Shown: positions 1 to 6,612 of the stretch, piece by piece
Layout: every line of letters begins with the position of its first letter
Position numbering within the stretch: the first letter of the stretch is position 1
Source: an uncultured Clostridia bacterium
GTDB taxonomy: Bacteria; Bacillota; Clostridia; TANB77; CAG-508
Length of the DNA: 10,159 nucleotides
NCBI GenBank assembly: GCA_944386375.1
Contig: CALXAW010000044.1
Span: 1 to 10,159 of the forward strand
Direction of reading: 5' to 3'
Program-made: the position numbers and the translations under genes
The notes under the pieces: generated by a model
What the model saw: the letters and a program-made list of their open reading frames with translations, nothing else
The model's database searches: none
Told to the model about the DNA's origin: nothing

Positions 1-1969
1 TGAAATATTCATCTAATTGTGTTATTTCCTCTTGAGTATAATTTCTTCTCTCATCTGAAGCTGTTTTACATATTTGAGTAATTCCATTTTGAACTTCTTG
101 CATATTCTCTTGTAATTTTTGTTGTTCTTCGGAAGAAGCAAATAAAGTACTGTTAAACTCTTCTAAATGACTTTTAGCTGTGCCTATTCCAGAAACAAAT
201 TCACTTGCAGAAGTACCAATGTTAGAAAAAGCTTCTTTAGTATCTTTTTCAGCATTTTTTATTGAAATTGCAATTACCCCTGCAGCTGTTGCTATTGCAG
301 CTGCTGTTAATGTTGCTGGATTTGATAAAGCTGTTATCCCTTTAGCCAAATTATTTGCGGAAGTATTTGTTGATTCAGCTCCTGTTTTTAAAACTGCAAT
401 TGCTTGTGAAAATGTACCTACTGCTTTTACAGTTGTCCCAATTCCGCTTCCTAATTTGCTTAATATTTTTATTGCTGGACCTATTGCAGCAACTAACAAT
501 CCTGTTTGTACTATATTTTCTTTTTCTTCATCAGATAAACCATTGAACTTATCTACCAAATCTTGGATCCATTTTGCCAAATCTTTTATTTTAGGACCTA
601 ATGTCTGCTGCATTGCAATTCCTGCACTCTCTAAAGAACCACTTAAACTCTCTAAAGCTCCTTTAGTATTATCCAACATTACATCTGCCATTTCTTGTGC
701 AGCACCATCGCATTTTTCAAATGATTTAGTCATGTCTGATAAATCTTTAGATCCTCTATTGACTAATGCTAACATTCCAGATAATGCCTCTGTACCAAAA
801 ATTTGTGCCAAAGCTTGATTTTTTACCTCATCTGTCAAACCTTCAGTGTTTTTTTGCAAATCATCTATAATTTTTGTTAAAGACTTCATTTTTCCATCTG
901 AATCATAAAACTCAACGTTTAATTTCTCCATAGCTTCTTTAACTTGTTTTGTTGGCTTTACAATTCTTGTTAAACCACTTCTGAGTGTAGTTCCTGCCTG
1001 ACTTCCTTTTATTCCTGCGTCAGACATAATTCCTATTGCCGCTGCTGTTTCTTCTATTGATAATCCTACTGTTTTTGCGACAGGAGCAACATATTTCATT
1101 GCTTCTCCCATGTCTTCAACTTGTGCATTAGTTCTAGCAGACGCTTCTGCAAATATGTCAGCCACATGAGTTGACTGATTAGCTTCTAATCCAAAACCTT
1201 TAATTGCACTAGCTGCAATTTCTGATGCAGTTGCAAGTTCTGCACCACTTGATGCAGCTAAATCTAATAGACCAGGCATAGCTTCCATAATTTCTTGAGT
1301 TGTAAAACCTGCACTTGCTAAATTTTCCATTCCTGCAGCAGCCTCACTTGCACTAAAACTTGTTTGTGCTCCTAATTCAATTGCTTGTTCTGTTAACTTA
1401 TCTAATTCATCTTTAGTAGCACCAGATATAGCTTGTACTCTAGACATTTGAGCCTCAAAATTATTGCCTGTAGTAACTGCAGCCGTTCCAATTGCTAAAA
1501 CTGGTAATGTTAAAGTATTTGTTATTGTTGTACCTAAATTATCTATTTTCCCTGATATATTTTTTACTTTATCTCCAAATGCTTCTATACTTTTCCCTGC
1601 TTCATTCCATTTACTTGCTTGTAATTGCAGTTGTTTTAACTTGTTCTCTGTATTAACAATCTCTCTTTCAATGTTTCTCCAATTTTCTTCTGAAATTTTA
1701 GCTCCATTGGCTTCTGATTCAACAGCTCTGTTATATGTTGAATGTAATAATTTTAGCTTGTTTTCTGTTTCTTCAATACTTTTTGATAATAATTCTTGTT
1801 TTTGAGTAAGCATTTGTGTGTTAGACGGATCTAGCTTAAGTAAAGAATTTACTCCTTTAAGTTCCTTGCTTAAACTAGATGTAGCAGAGTTAACTTTACT
1901 TAAAGCTTTTTGCAAACCTGAGGTGTCTCCACCAATTTCAACTACTATTCCCTTAATTGTTCCTGCCAT
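1..1969 (-). CDS. Phage tail tape measure protein, TP901-type core, N-terminal part (runs off left edge)
   Basis: This protein sets tail length and occupies the tail tube lumen; in many siphophages it is ejected ahead of the DNA. The frame is open from an ATG at 1969 to base 1, giving 656 residues with no stop, so the C-terminus is outside the window. Residues 1-20 (MAGTIKGIVVEIGGDTSGLQ) are the typical start of Firmicute tape measures and lead into a Lys/Glu/Gln-rich coiled-coil stretch to about residue 145. Residues 150-165 are hydrophobic. The TP901-type core follows at about 165-410 and includes the conserved stretch KGSQAGTTLRSGLTRIVKPT at 321-340. Further hydrophobic, Ala/Gly-rich segments lie at about 488-512 and 543-570 and could contact or cross the membrane during ejection. 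An AGGAGGG ribosome binding site 4 bases upstream fixes the start. It directly follows the chaperone genes, the canonical position. Family assignment is secure; full length and any C-terminal peptidase domain cannot be seen. Confidence 0.95.
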   Translation of the reverse strand, partial: MAGTIKGIVVEIGGDTSGLQKALSKVNSATSSLSKELKGVNSLLKLDPSNTQMLTQKQELLSKSIEETENKLKLLHSTYNRAVESEANGAKISEENWRNIEREIVNTENKLKQLQLQASKWNEAGKSIEAFGDKVKNISGKIDNLGTTITNTLTLPVLAIGTAAVTTGNNFEAQMSRVQAISGATKDELDKLTEQAIELGAQTSFSASEAAAGMENLASAGFTTQEIMEAMPGLLDLAASSGAELATASEIAASAIKGFGLEANQSTHVADIFAEASARTNAQVEDMGEAMKYVAPVAKTVGLSIEETAAAIGIMSDAGIKGSQAGTTLRSGLTRIVKPTKQVKEAMEKLNVEFYDSDGKMKSLTKIIDDLQKNTEGLTDEVKNQALAQIFGTEALSGMLALVNRGSKDLSDMTKSFEKCDGAAQEMADVMLDNTKGALESLSGSLESAGIAMQQTLGPKIKDLAKWIQDLVDKFNGLSDEEKENIVQTGLLVAAIGPAIKILSKLGSGIGTTVKAVGTFSQAIAVLKTGAESTNTSANNLAKGITALSNPATLTAAAIATAAGVIAISIKNAEKDTKEAFSNIGTSASEFVSGIGTAKSHLEEFNSTLFASSEEQQKLQENMQEVQNGITQICKTASDERRNYTQEEITQLDEYF

Positions 1970-1973
1970 TTTT

Positions 1974-1981
1974 CCCTCCTA
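1974..1981 (-). promoter_or_regulatory. Ribosome binding site of the tape measure gene, fused to the upstream stop codon
   Basis: On the minus strand the bases read TAGGAGGG, then AAAA, then the ATG at 1969. The TAG is the stop codon of the chaperone T frame, so ribosomes finishing the GT product stop on the tape measure ribosome binding site. This suggests coupled translation. Confidence 0.85.
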
Positions 1982-2227
1982 CATCATTGCCACCATTTTT
2001 TCAATATCTTTTTTAGTAGCAATTCTCGTACCTGTTTTTTCTTCCTTTTCATTGTTGTTAAAAATTGTTATAAAGATTTTTAACACGTCTATGTATGTTA
2101 AAATTTTTAAATCTTCTATTTTTAAACCAATTCTTAAACATGCTGTCAAAAACTCATGTTCTGGGAAAATACTTTTTTTATTGCTAGTTTCAATTTTTTC
2201 AAGTTCTTGAAATACCTTCTTGTCCAC
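1979..2227 (-). CDS. Tail assembly chaperone T part, probably made as a frameshifted GT fusion
   Basis: This 82-codon frame lies between the G chaperone and the tape measure gene, where lambda and most siphophages carry the T extension made by ribosomal frameshifting. The product is charged, and ends in RIATKKDIEKMVAMM, a tail resembling those of other Firmicute chaperone T parts. The frame begins with an internal GTG at 2227, but no convincing ribosome binding site precedes it, so independent initiation looks unlikely. It is in the +1 (equivalently -2) frame relative to G and is closed upstream by a TAA at 2237-2239. Any shift must therefore occur between about 2236 and the G stop at 2199. 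A shift at UUU_U (2228-2231) would give a G-T fusion of about 212 residues. GT would recruit tail tube subunits to the tape measure. The alternative is a separate small protein started from GTG. Confidence 0.75.
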   Translation of the reverse strand: MDKKVFQELEKIETSNKKSIFPEHEFLTACLRIGLKIEDLKILTYIDVLKIFITIFNNNEKEEKTGTRIATKKDIEKMVAMM

Positions 2228-2618
2228 AAAAGCAATTTACGGCAACTTCCGTTACCTCAACAATCCATAAATCATTTGTGTTTATTCTCGCTAATCCTTT
2301 TAGCCAATCTTCATACTCTCCAATGTTTTGATTTGCTGTATAACAACAAATATATCCGATTCTTGTTATTGCTTCTATGTAATCATCTAAATAAGATATC
2401 ATCATTTTAGATGTCTCTTTTATTATCTCAACTTCACTTATGTTTGGATTTTTTTTCTTTAAATCAGCAGTTGCTAAAATTTGCATATTCGTAAAATTAT
2501 TAATTGTTTCAAAATCCTTAAAGATTCCGTTATTTTTAAATTTTCGTTTATATTCCAAATATGTAAAAGCATTACAATCAATATCAAATTCTTTTCCGCA
2601 TATATTAATTTTTTTCAT
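2199..2618 (-). CDS. Tail assembly chaperone G-like protein
   Basis: This 139-residue protein is a soluble, non-virion chaperone that would bind the tape measure and prevent its aggregation during tail assembly. Recognisable features are the short N-terminal beta start (MKKINICGKEFDIDCNAFTY), a helical middle part, and the stretch NTNDLWIVEVTEVAVNCF at about 113-130, typical of Firmicute phage chaperones encoded between the major tail protein and the tape measure. The ATG at 2618 is preceded by AAAGGAAT, a moderate ribosome binding site. The 3' end overlaps the T frame, and G is probably the main product with GT a minor frameshift product. It is separated from the major tail protein gene by an intrinsic terminator, which should lower its expression relative to the tube subunit. 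The assignment rests on sequence resemblance plus gene order. Confidence 0.85.
   Translation of the reverse strand: MKKINICGKEFDIDCNAFTYLEYKRKFKNNGIFKDFETINNFTNMQILATADLKKKNPNISEVEIIKETSKMMISYLDDYIEAITRIGYICCYTANQNIGEYEDWLKGLARINTNDLWIVEVTEVAVNCFCGQEGISRT
2225..2231 (-). promoter_or_regulatory. Candidate +1 frameshift site (UUU_U followed by GUG)
   Basis: In the G frame the minus strand reads TGC TTT TGT GGA. A P-site Phe tRNA on TTT (2231-2229) could slip one base forward to TTT (2230-2228), after which GTG GAC AAG AAG is read in the T frame. This places the join just after the conserved-looking EVTEVAVNCF segment of G. The nine codons of G after this point look unconserved. The overlap window also contains other, weaker possibilities, for example ACT TGA at the G stop codon, so the exact site is inferred. 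Confidence 0.45.
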
Positions 2619-2632
2619 TGTTTTATTCCTTT

Positions 2633-2674
2633 CTAAAAAATCGAAAAATCAGTATAGAAAAACTCTATACTGAT
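2633..2674 (-). terminator. Intrinsic terminator after the major tail protein gene
   Basis: A perfect 11-bp inverted repeat occupies 2648-2658 (ATCAGTATAGA) and 2664-2674 (TCTATACTGAT) with a 5-base loop. In the minus direction it is followed directly by a T-rich run, TTTTCGATTTTTTAG (2647-2633). The stop codon of the major tail protein (TAG, 2667-2665) lies inside the upstream arm and loop edge. The stem is A+T-rich, so termination is likely partial. That would let the essential chaperone and tape measure genes be read through at a lower level than the abundant head and tube proteins. Confidence 0.75.
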
Positions 2675-3246
2675 GCTTTGTCTTTTGGCTCTGGTACTGT
2701 GGTAAAGAATGCATTATATTCTGTTTTGTTTGTATCAGACAATGCTAATTTATATCTTACATCTCCTGTATCTTCTCTTGCAGAAGTTGTAATAGATAAT
2801 GTATCTGTATTAGGTGTTTTTGTATCTTCTGTAGTTGAAGCTTCAGTTGATGGTCTAGACACTGTTGCGTTATAATAACAAAATCTAGTTCCTGTTACAT
2901 CTCCTTCAATTTGATACATAAATGCAAATGGTGTAATTTTATCATTTATGTTCTCTAAAACTCCTCCAATAGAATCAATTTTTTGTCCTAAAATTTCTTT
3001 TAAAAATTCATCTGGTATTTTTGCTATTTCAAGTTCCCCAGAATATCCATTATTTGCAAAACTTTCAAAGAACTTGATATTATCTGCATAAAATGGCTCA
3101 TTATCTCCCTCTGCATCTAAGCTTAAATTTACTGCACCTGGTATTTTAAAAGGTGTATCATATGTAATTACACCATCTTCTCCTTTAATCATTTTAGCAA
3201 CATGAACATTACTTAGTCCAAATTTTACTTTGTTCTTTTCTGCCAT
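2665..3246 (-). CDS. Major tail protein (tail tube subunit), phi13-type family
   Basis: This 193-residue protein polymerises into the tail tube. The N-terminal half carries strong family hallmarks: KFGLSNVHVAKM (about 8-19), IPGAVNLSLDAEGD (35-48), FYADNIKFF (52-60), and NGYSGELEIAKIPDEFLKEI (67-86). The middle part has PFAFMYQIEGDVTGTRFCYY at about 106-125 and ends the fold with TLSITTSAR-like strands. This matches my knowledge of the phi13-type major tail protein family of Firmicute siphophages, and the length is typical. There is no extra C-terminal Ig-like domain; the protein ends in a Pro/Lys-rich tail soon after the core. The ATG at 3246 has AGGAGG 8 bases upstream. It follows the tail terminator-like gene by 19 bases, and a terminator hairpin begins at its own stop codon, consistent with very high expression. 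Confidence 0.93.
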   Translation of the reverse strand: MAEKNKVKFGLSNVHVAKMIKGEDGVITYDTPFKIPGAVNLSLDAEGDNEPFYADNIKFFESFANNGYSGELEIAKIPDEFLKEILGQKIDSIGGVLENINDKITPFAFMYQIEGDVTGTRFCYYNATVSRPSTEASTTEDTKTPNTDTLSITTSAREDTGDVRYKLALSDTNKTEYNAFFTTVPEPKDKASV

Positions 3247-3265
3247 TTTAAATTCCTCCTATTTT

Positions 3266-3580
3266 TTAAATTTCAAAAAAATAACTTACCTGCCAAATTT
3301 TTTCGTCTGACAAATAAGTTGTATCTGTTTTATTCCAACATACATCATATAAAATTTTGTTTTCGACTTTGTCTATCAAATCAAAGTCTATATAATCCAT
3401 TGTTAAATCTAACTGTATTGTTCCTTTTCTGTTAAAAACTCTGTTGTCTGCCATAAAGTTATCTGTATCTGTTTCTAAAGCTATTAGATGTGGAGGACTA
3501 ACTGGCTTTTGAAAAACTCCATAAGCATATTGTATATTTTCTTTTTCACATCTTTTTGCTAGTTCATCTAAGTTTTTCAT
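3266..3580 (-). CDS. Tail terminator-like / tail completion protein
   Basis: This 104-residue protein occupies the fixed position between the HK97 gp10-like gene and the major tail protein. That slot normally encodes the tail terminator (gpU / SPP1 gp17-type fold), which caps the tail tube and joins it to the head. Visible features are an N-terminal helix (MKNLDELAKRCEKENI), a central segment PVSPPHLIALETDTDNFMAD, and strand-forming stretches such as GTIQLDLTMDYIDFDL ending in WQVSYFFEI. This alternating alpha/beta pattern fits the small neck-protein fold. The ATG overlaps the upstream TAA by one base (TAATG), and a near-perfect AAGGAGGT lies 7 bases upstream. I recognise the general type, but the specific function rests largely on gene order. 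Confidence 0.72.
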   Translation of the reverse strand: MKNLDELAKRCEKENIQYAYGVFQKPVSPPHLIALETDTDNFMADNRVFNRKGTIQLDLTMDYIDFDLIDKVENKILYDVCWNKTDTTYLSDEKIWQVSYFFEI

Positions 3581-3978
3581 TAATTAGACCTCCTTGTTAT
3601 TGCTTTTTTTAATTCTTTTTCATATAATTTAGTGTATTTTTCTTCCACAGGTCTTATATGTGGCTGTGCTTTTGTTCTTCCACCATTTCTGGTAGCATGT
3701 CCATTCTCTAATAAATGAGTCAATTGATAATTGGTTTTATTGTGTATTTTTCTGGAATATTTTCTGCCTTTACTAACTTTAGTGTCTGTCCAACCTTTCC
3801 AATAAGGATTTTTCCTTGTTCCTTTACCTCGAGGTGAATCTTTTTTTAATTCTTGAACCGCTTCTTTAGATATTTTATCAGTAGTCTCTTTAACTTCTTC
3901 TTCAATATCTTCAACATAATTTTCTAAATATTCCATCACTTCTTTTTGCAAATCACTTATTTTTATAGAACTAGACAT
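3580..3978 (-). CDS. HK97 gp10-like head-tail joining / minor tail protein
   Basis: This 132-residue basic protein is of the HK97 gp10 type, a small protein encoded between the head-closure and tail terminator genes that takes part in head-tail joining. The diagnostic segment is TNYQLTHLLENGHATRNGG at about 82-100 followed by QPHIRPVEEKY, matching the family pattern LLExGH...R.GG...PHI. The N-terminal part is helical and acidic (EYLENYVEDIEEEVKE), the middle very Lys/Arg-rich. The frame is open to an ATG at 4035, but I chose the ATG at 3978. It has AAAGGAAA just upstream and the product MSSSIKISDLQKEV begins like family members, whereas the longer start would run deep into the preceding gene. 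It overlaps the upstream gene by 8 bases (ATGTCTAG) and the downstream ATG by one base. Confidence 0.87.
   Translation of the reverse strand: MSSSIKISDLQKEVMEYLENYVEDIEEEVKETTDKISKEAVQELKKDSPRGKGTRKNPYWKGWTDTKVSKGRKYSRKIHNKTNYQLTHLLENGHATRNGGRTKAQPHIRPVEEKYTKLYEKELKKAITRRSN
3588..3595 (-). promoter_or_regulatory. Strong ribosome binding site of the tail terminator-like gene
   Basis: The minus strand reads AAGGAGGT, 7 bases before the ATG at 3580. It lies wholly within the last codons of the upstream gp10-like gene (encoding its Arg-Arg-Ser end), so the two genes should be translationally coupled. Confidence 0.8.
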
Positions 3979-4279
3979 TTTTGATTTTCCTTTCACACAC
4001 AAGAATAAGCTTATCTTCATCTTTTTTTTGAACACGAATTATTGAATATTTAGTATTCATATAAATTAATTCCTCTTGATTGTTATAATTTAAAATACTT
4101 ATAATTAGTCTTAAACTTGGTTTATATCCCAATTGATTGGCTTGATAATACTCATTAGAATAAATATCTTCTTCATCTATAATTGGTATTTCTGTTTCTA
4201 TTGTTTCACCAGGAATTTGTATGCCTTTGCCATTTTTTATATAAGTTGTAGATAACAACTTGCAACTAACATCACGCAT
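3971..4279 (-). CDS. Head-closure / head-tail adaptor-like protein
   Basis: This 102-residue protein lies directly after the gp6-like connector gene, the usual place of the head-closure protein (SPP1 gp16 / lambda FII-like), which plugs the portal channel after packaging and forms the docking surface for the tail. The composition suggests a mainly beta fold: strands are apparent around RDVSCKLLSTTYI, PSLRLIISILNY, ELIYMNTKYSIIRVQKK and DKLILVCERKI. This pattern of an N-terminal strand, a loop with Pro/Gly and paired C-terminal strands is typical of these small adaptors. The ATG at 4279 is preceded by AAAGAGGT and overlaps the upstream gene by 8 bases. The stop TAG overlaps the next start. The function is inferred mainly from order, size and strand pattern; no residue is diagnostic. 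Confidence 0.68.
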   Translation of the reverse strand: MRDVSCKLLSTTYIKNGKGIQIPGETIETEIPIIDEEDIYSNEYYQANQLGYKPSLRLIISILNYNNQEELIYMNTKYSIIRVQKKDEDKLILVCERKIKNV

Positions 4280-4625
4280 TGCTATCTACCTCTTTCTTTC
4301 TATATTCTTCCGAAAATTGCAATTCTCTTAAATTTGATTTATATCTTTTTAAATATTCAATTCTTTTGTTTATATCTCCATCTCCAAAATGAGCTTTGAC
4401 ATAGATTATAATTGTGTTTTTTACCAAATTGTCTTGTATATGTTCTTGCACATCTATTTCTAGTCTTTGTAGATCTTCAATTGCAGACTCAATAAGCATT
4501 GTGATCTCTTTATCTTTTAATGTAGAACTGTCCACAATACTTAAACATTCTTTTGCTAATTTAAGCAAATCTGTTTGAGTAATCAGTTGATTAATATCAA
4601 CATTTTTTAACTCATTGTATGTCAT
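4272..4625 (-). CDS. Head-tail connector protein (HK97 gp6 / SPP1 gp15-like)
   Basis: This 117-residue, mainly helical protein follows the major capsid gene, where HK97-type phages encode the adaptor that forms a ring below the portal. Helices are evident in DLLKLAKECLSIV, KEITMLIESAIEDLQRLEID and DNLVKNTIIIYVKAHFGDGD. The last stretch, with its hydrophobic helix followed by an FGDGD/NxxR turn and a YLKRYKSNLRELQ helix, matches the common connector pattern of a YVKxxFG... helix followed by a long basic helix. The ATG at 4625 has AGGAGGG 6 bases upstream, formed together with the stop codon of the capsid gene. It overlaps the following gene by 8 bases. The call is good at the family level; the exact stoichiometry and partner contacts are by analogy. 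Confidence 0.78.
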   Translation of the reverse strand: MTYNELKNVDINQLITQTDLLKLAKECLSIVDSSTLKDKEITMLIESAIEDLQRLEIDVQEHIQDNLVKNTIIIYVKAHFGDGDINKRIEYLKRYKSNLRELQFSEEYRKKEVDSNA

Positions 4626-4631
4626 TTAAAT

Positions 4632-4639
4632 CCCTCCTA
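4632..4639 (-). promoter_or_regulatory. Ribosome binding site of the connector gene, fused to the capsid stop codon
   Basis: The minus strand reads TAGGAGGG with the capsid stop TAG as its first three bases, followed after 6 bases by the ATG at 4625. It is the same arrangement as at the tape measure gene and points to coupled translation. Confidence 0.82.
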
Positions 4640-5824
4640 CACACTTGGAGTTGTAGCTATTTCGATATATCCATTTACAAATGCTTCGTCATCTCTCATT
4701 TCAGCATCTTCTCTTTCGATACCTCTAATTAAAGTCATGTCTTCTTCAAAAGCATTTATTGCGTCATCTCCTGTTCCAACACTAGCAACTTGAGATGCTA
4801 ATAAAGAAATTTGTCTTCTATCGTAGAATTTTATAGCTTCTTTTAAATCTCCTGCAATCATTGGAATTTTGTTTTCTTTAGTTGGAATAGTATCATTTGA
4901 ATATGTTTTTATTGGTATAATAGTTGAACCTGCACATAATCTTAATTCCATTGGATTTGCTGGGTTTTGTTGTAATAAATATCTACCATTTTCGTCTTTT
5001 AAAGTATCTAAATATTGTAATCCATCATCATTTGTTATTAATTTTGATGTAGATTTGAATTTACTTCCTAATGTAACATTAAATGCTTTTTTGATATCAT
5101 CTAATCCTTCAAATTTAACTTGGCTCTTTAATGCAATTACAGCTAAAATTATATTATTTCTAGTTACTCTTGATTCATCTGCTAACCATTCTGTCATAAA
5201 AGACTCAATATCTTCATCAGAATCTTCTAGTAATTCATTTGTAACTGGCATATAGCCTCCGTATTTATTAATTTCCCATTTGATTCTTGAGAATTGAATT
5301 TTGCCTGTTTTAGGAATTTTTCCTCCCTCGCCAATAGATGTAAATCCAGTTATTTGGCTTCTTTTCTTAAATGTTTCTTGTCCTTTGTTTGTTTTTACTT
5401 TTTTTACAGTAACTAAATCAATTAGAGACTCTTTTGTTTCTCTTAATCTTTCAACTTTTGTAACAATATCTTCAGGTACAGTATATCCTCCACTTTCTGC
5501 AACACCCTCATTTAATGTCTTGTCTACCATATTTTTTACAGCTGTTGCAAAAGCCTTTGTTGAACTTTTTTCTTCATCTTTATCCTCTTTTTTATTTGCT
5601 ATATTTTTTTCTATATTTGCTACATCTTCATCGTTTAATTGTGCAGACTCTTTTTCATTTTCAAATATTCTTTTTTCAATTTCATATTCTTCTTTTAATT
5701 TATCAATTTCTTCTAAAACTGCCTTTGCTTTTTCTAAATCTTTGTTTTCTCCGTCTGTATATCCTTTTGCTAATTCTTGTTTAGCTTCTATTTTTGCTAA
5801 TAATTCTCTCATTTTTTTATTCAT
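4637..5824 (-). CDS. HK97-type major capsid protein with fused N-terminal scaffold (delta) region
   Basis: This 395-residue protein builds the icosahedral shell. Residues 1 to about 85 are highly charged and predicted coiled coil (MNKKMRELLAKIEAKQELAK, then Glu/Lys-rich to DKDEEKSSTK). This is the scaffolding delta region that the prohead protease removes in HK97-like phages. The HK97-fold body begins around SGGYTVPEDIVTKV at 111-124 (an N-arm SGGYxVP-like motif typical of the family) and continues through ETFKKRSQITGFTSIGEGG (150-168), KYGGYMPVTNELLEDS (187-202) and a C-terminal half with GDLKEAIKFYDRRQISLL typical of the A-domain region. No separate scaffold gene is present between protease and capsid, in agreement with the fusion. 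The cleavage site probably lies between about 85 and 108 but cannot be fixed. The ATG at 5824 has GGAGGG about 9 bases upstream, inside the end of the protease gene. Confidence 0.95.
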   Translation of the reverse strand: MNKKMRELLAKIEAKQELAKGYTDGENKDLEKAKAVLEEIDKLKEEYEIEKRIFENEKESAQLNDEDVANIEKNIANKKEDKDEEKSSTKAFATAVKNMVDKTLNEGVAESGGYTVPEDIVTKVERLRETKESLIDLVTVKKVKTNKGQETFKKRSQITGFTSIGEGGKIPKTGKIQFSRIKWEINKYGGYMPVTNELLEDSDEDIESFMTEWLADESRVTRNNIILAVIALKSQVKFEGLDDIKKAFNVTLGSKFKSTSKLITNDDGLQYLDTLKDENGRYLLQQNPANPMELRLCAGSTIIPIKTYSNDTIPTKENKIPMIAGDLKEAIKFYDRRQISLLASQVASVGTGDDAINAFEEDMTLIRGIEREDAEMRDDEAFVNGYIEIATTPSV

Positions 5825-5829
5825 AATTT

Positions 5830-6612
5830 TTAACCCTCCATTTTTTCTTTTTCTGTAAATAAATAAGAAGCTAGATTTTTGATTTTTAAATCAATTTCCG
5901 CTTCTTCATTATTTTTATTTTTTTCTTTTTCAATTTCTGTGCCACCATAATTTTTAGTAGTTCCTGCTCGTGGCTGTGCTGGAACTGCTACAAAAGATAC
6001 TTCATAAGCTTCTTTTGCTCCATCTAGCGTAAAATAACATATTTTTTTACCATTTTGAGTTTCATACTCTTTACCCCAATAATGTGAACAATAATTTTTC
6101 ATATTGTCTACACCACAAATTGAGCAAAAAGCATGTTTTGGTTTACAACTTGTAGAAACTTCTTTTTTAATTCCTGCTTTTATTTCAGAGATTAAATCTG
6201 CATTCTTTTCAGTTTTAACCATATAACATTTTGCAATTAATTTTGTATATAGCTCCCCAGAACCAGTTGTTTTACTTGAATCTTGTTGCAACTCTGTGTC
6301 ATATACTCTTGCAATCTGATTGTCTGCTGTTCTTCTATGATCTTTTATCATTGTTTTCCCAATGTATAATTTTTGTAAATCTTTTAAAGCATTCAAATTA
6401 AATGGTTCATAATTTCTATCATCTAATTCATTATCTCCCATTATTAATTTAAATGTGAATACTTCTTCTGCTTTTAAAGGAGTTAGTGTAAATTTGTTAA
6501 TTTTTCTAAGTTCTTCGTCTGTAACTTCTTGATTTTCAACTCCTACTGATTTGCAAATTACACCTGTTTCAACAACTTTGTCAGTATATTCTCTAATGTC
6601 CTTTCCATCCAT
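5830..6612 (-). CDS. Prohead protease-like protein with Cys/His-rich insert
   Basis: This 260-residue protein would cleave the capsid scaffold region during prohead maturation. The core pattern of the family is visible: VFTFKLIMGDNELDDR at 51-66, the segment KTMIKDHRR with a candidate catalytic His at 92, IKKEVSTSCKP with a candidate nucleophile Ser at 153, and AYEVSFVAVPAQPRAG at 202-217. Between the Ser and the final motif sits a Cys/His cluster (C163, C166, C175, H177) in AFCSICG...YCSHYWG that could bind a metal. I recall similar inserts in Firmicute relatives of this group. The C-terminus is Lys/Glu/Asn-rich. The ATG at 6612 lies 55 bases inside the portal gene but is backed by AAAGGAGG 10 bases upstream. 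It ends 5 bases before the capsid start. Catalytic residues are proposed from motif position, not proven. Confidence 0.85.
   Translation of the reverse strand: MDGKDIREYTDKVVETGVICKSVGVENQEVTDEELRKINKFTLTPLKAEEVFTFKLIMGDNELDDRNYEPFNLNALKDLQKLYIGKTMIKDHRRTADNQIARVYDTELQQDSSKTTGSGELYTKLIAKCYMVKTEKNADLISEIKAGIKKEVSTSCKPKHAFCSICGVDNMKNYCSHYWGKEYETQNGKKICYFTLDGAKEAYEVSFVAVPAQPRAGTTKNYGGTEIEKEKNKNNEEAEIDLKIKNLASYLFTEKEKMEG

Noticed and set aside
180..818. Plus-strand open frame of 212 codons opposite the tape measure gene
   Set aside because: It is antisense to a clear tape measure frame and its product is a low-complexity Ala/Ile/Pro/Ser-rich string. No ribosome binding site or family resemblance is seen.
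1464..2210. Two plus-strand open frames over the start of the tape measure and chaperone T genes
   Set aside because: Both are shadows of well-supported minus-strand genes and lack plausible start signals.
3979..4035. Longer start for the gp10-like gene at 4035
   Set aside because: The additional 19 residues (hydrophobic and Lys-rich) overlap the head-closure gene, and the ATG at 3978 has a good ribosome binding site and a family-like N-terminus.
5301..5858. Plus-strand open frame of 185 codons opposite the capsid and protease genes
   Set aside because: It mirrors the capsid coding sequence, and its Phe/Ser-rich hydrophobic product is what the reverse complement of a Lys/Glu-rich coiled coil gives. 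It only looks membrane-like.
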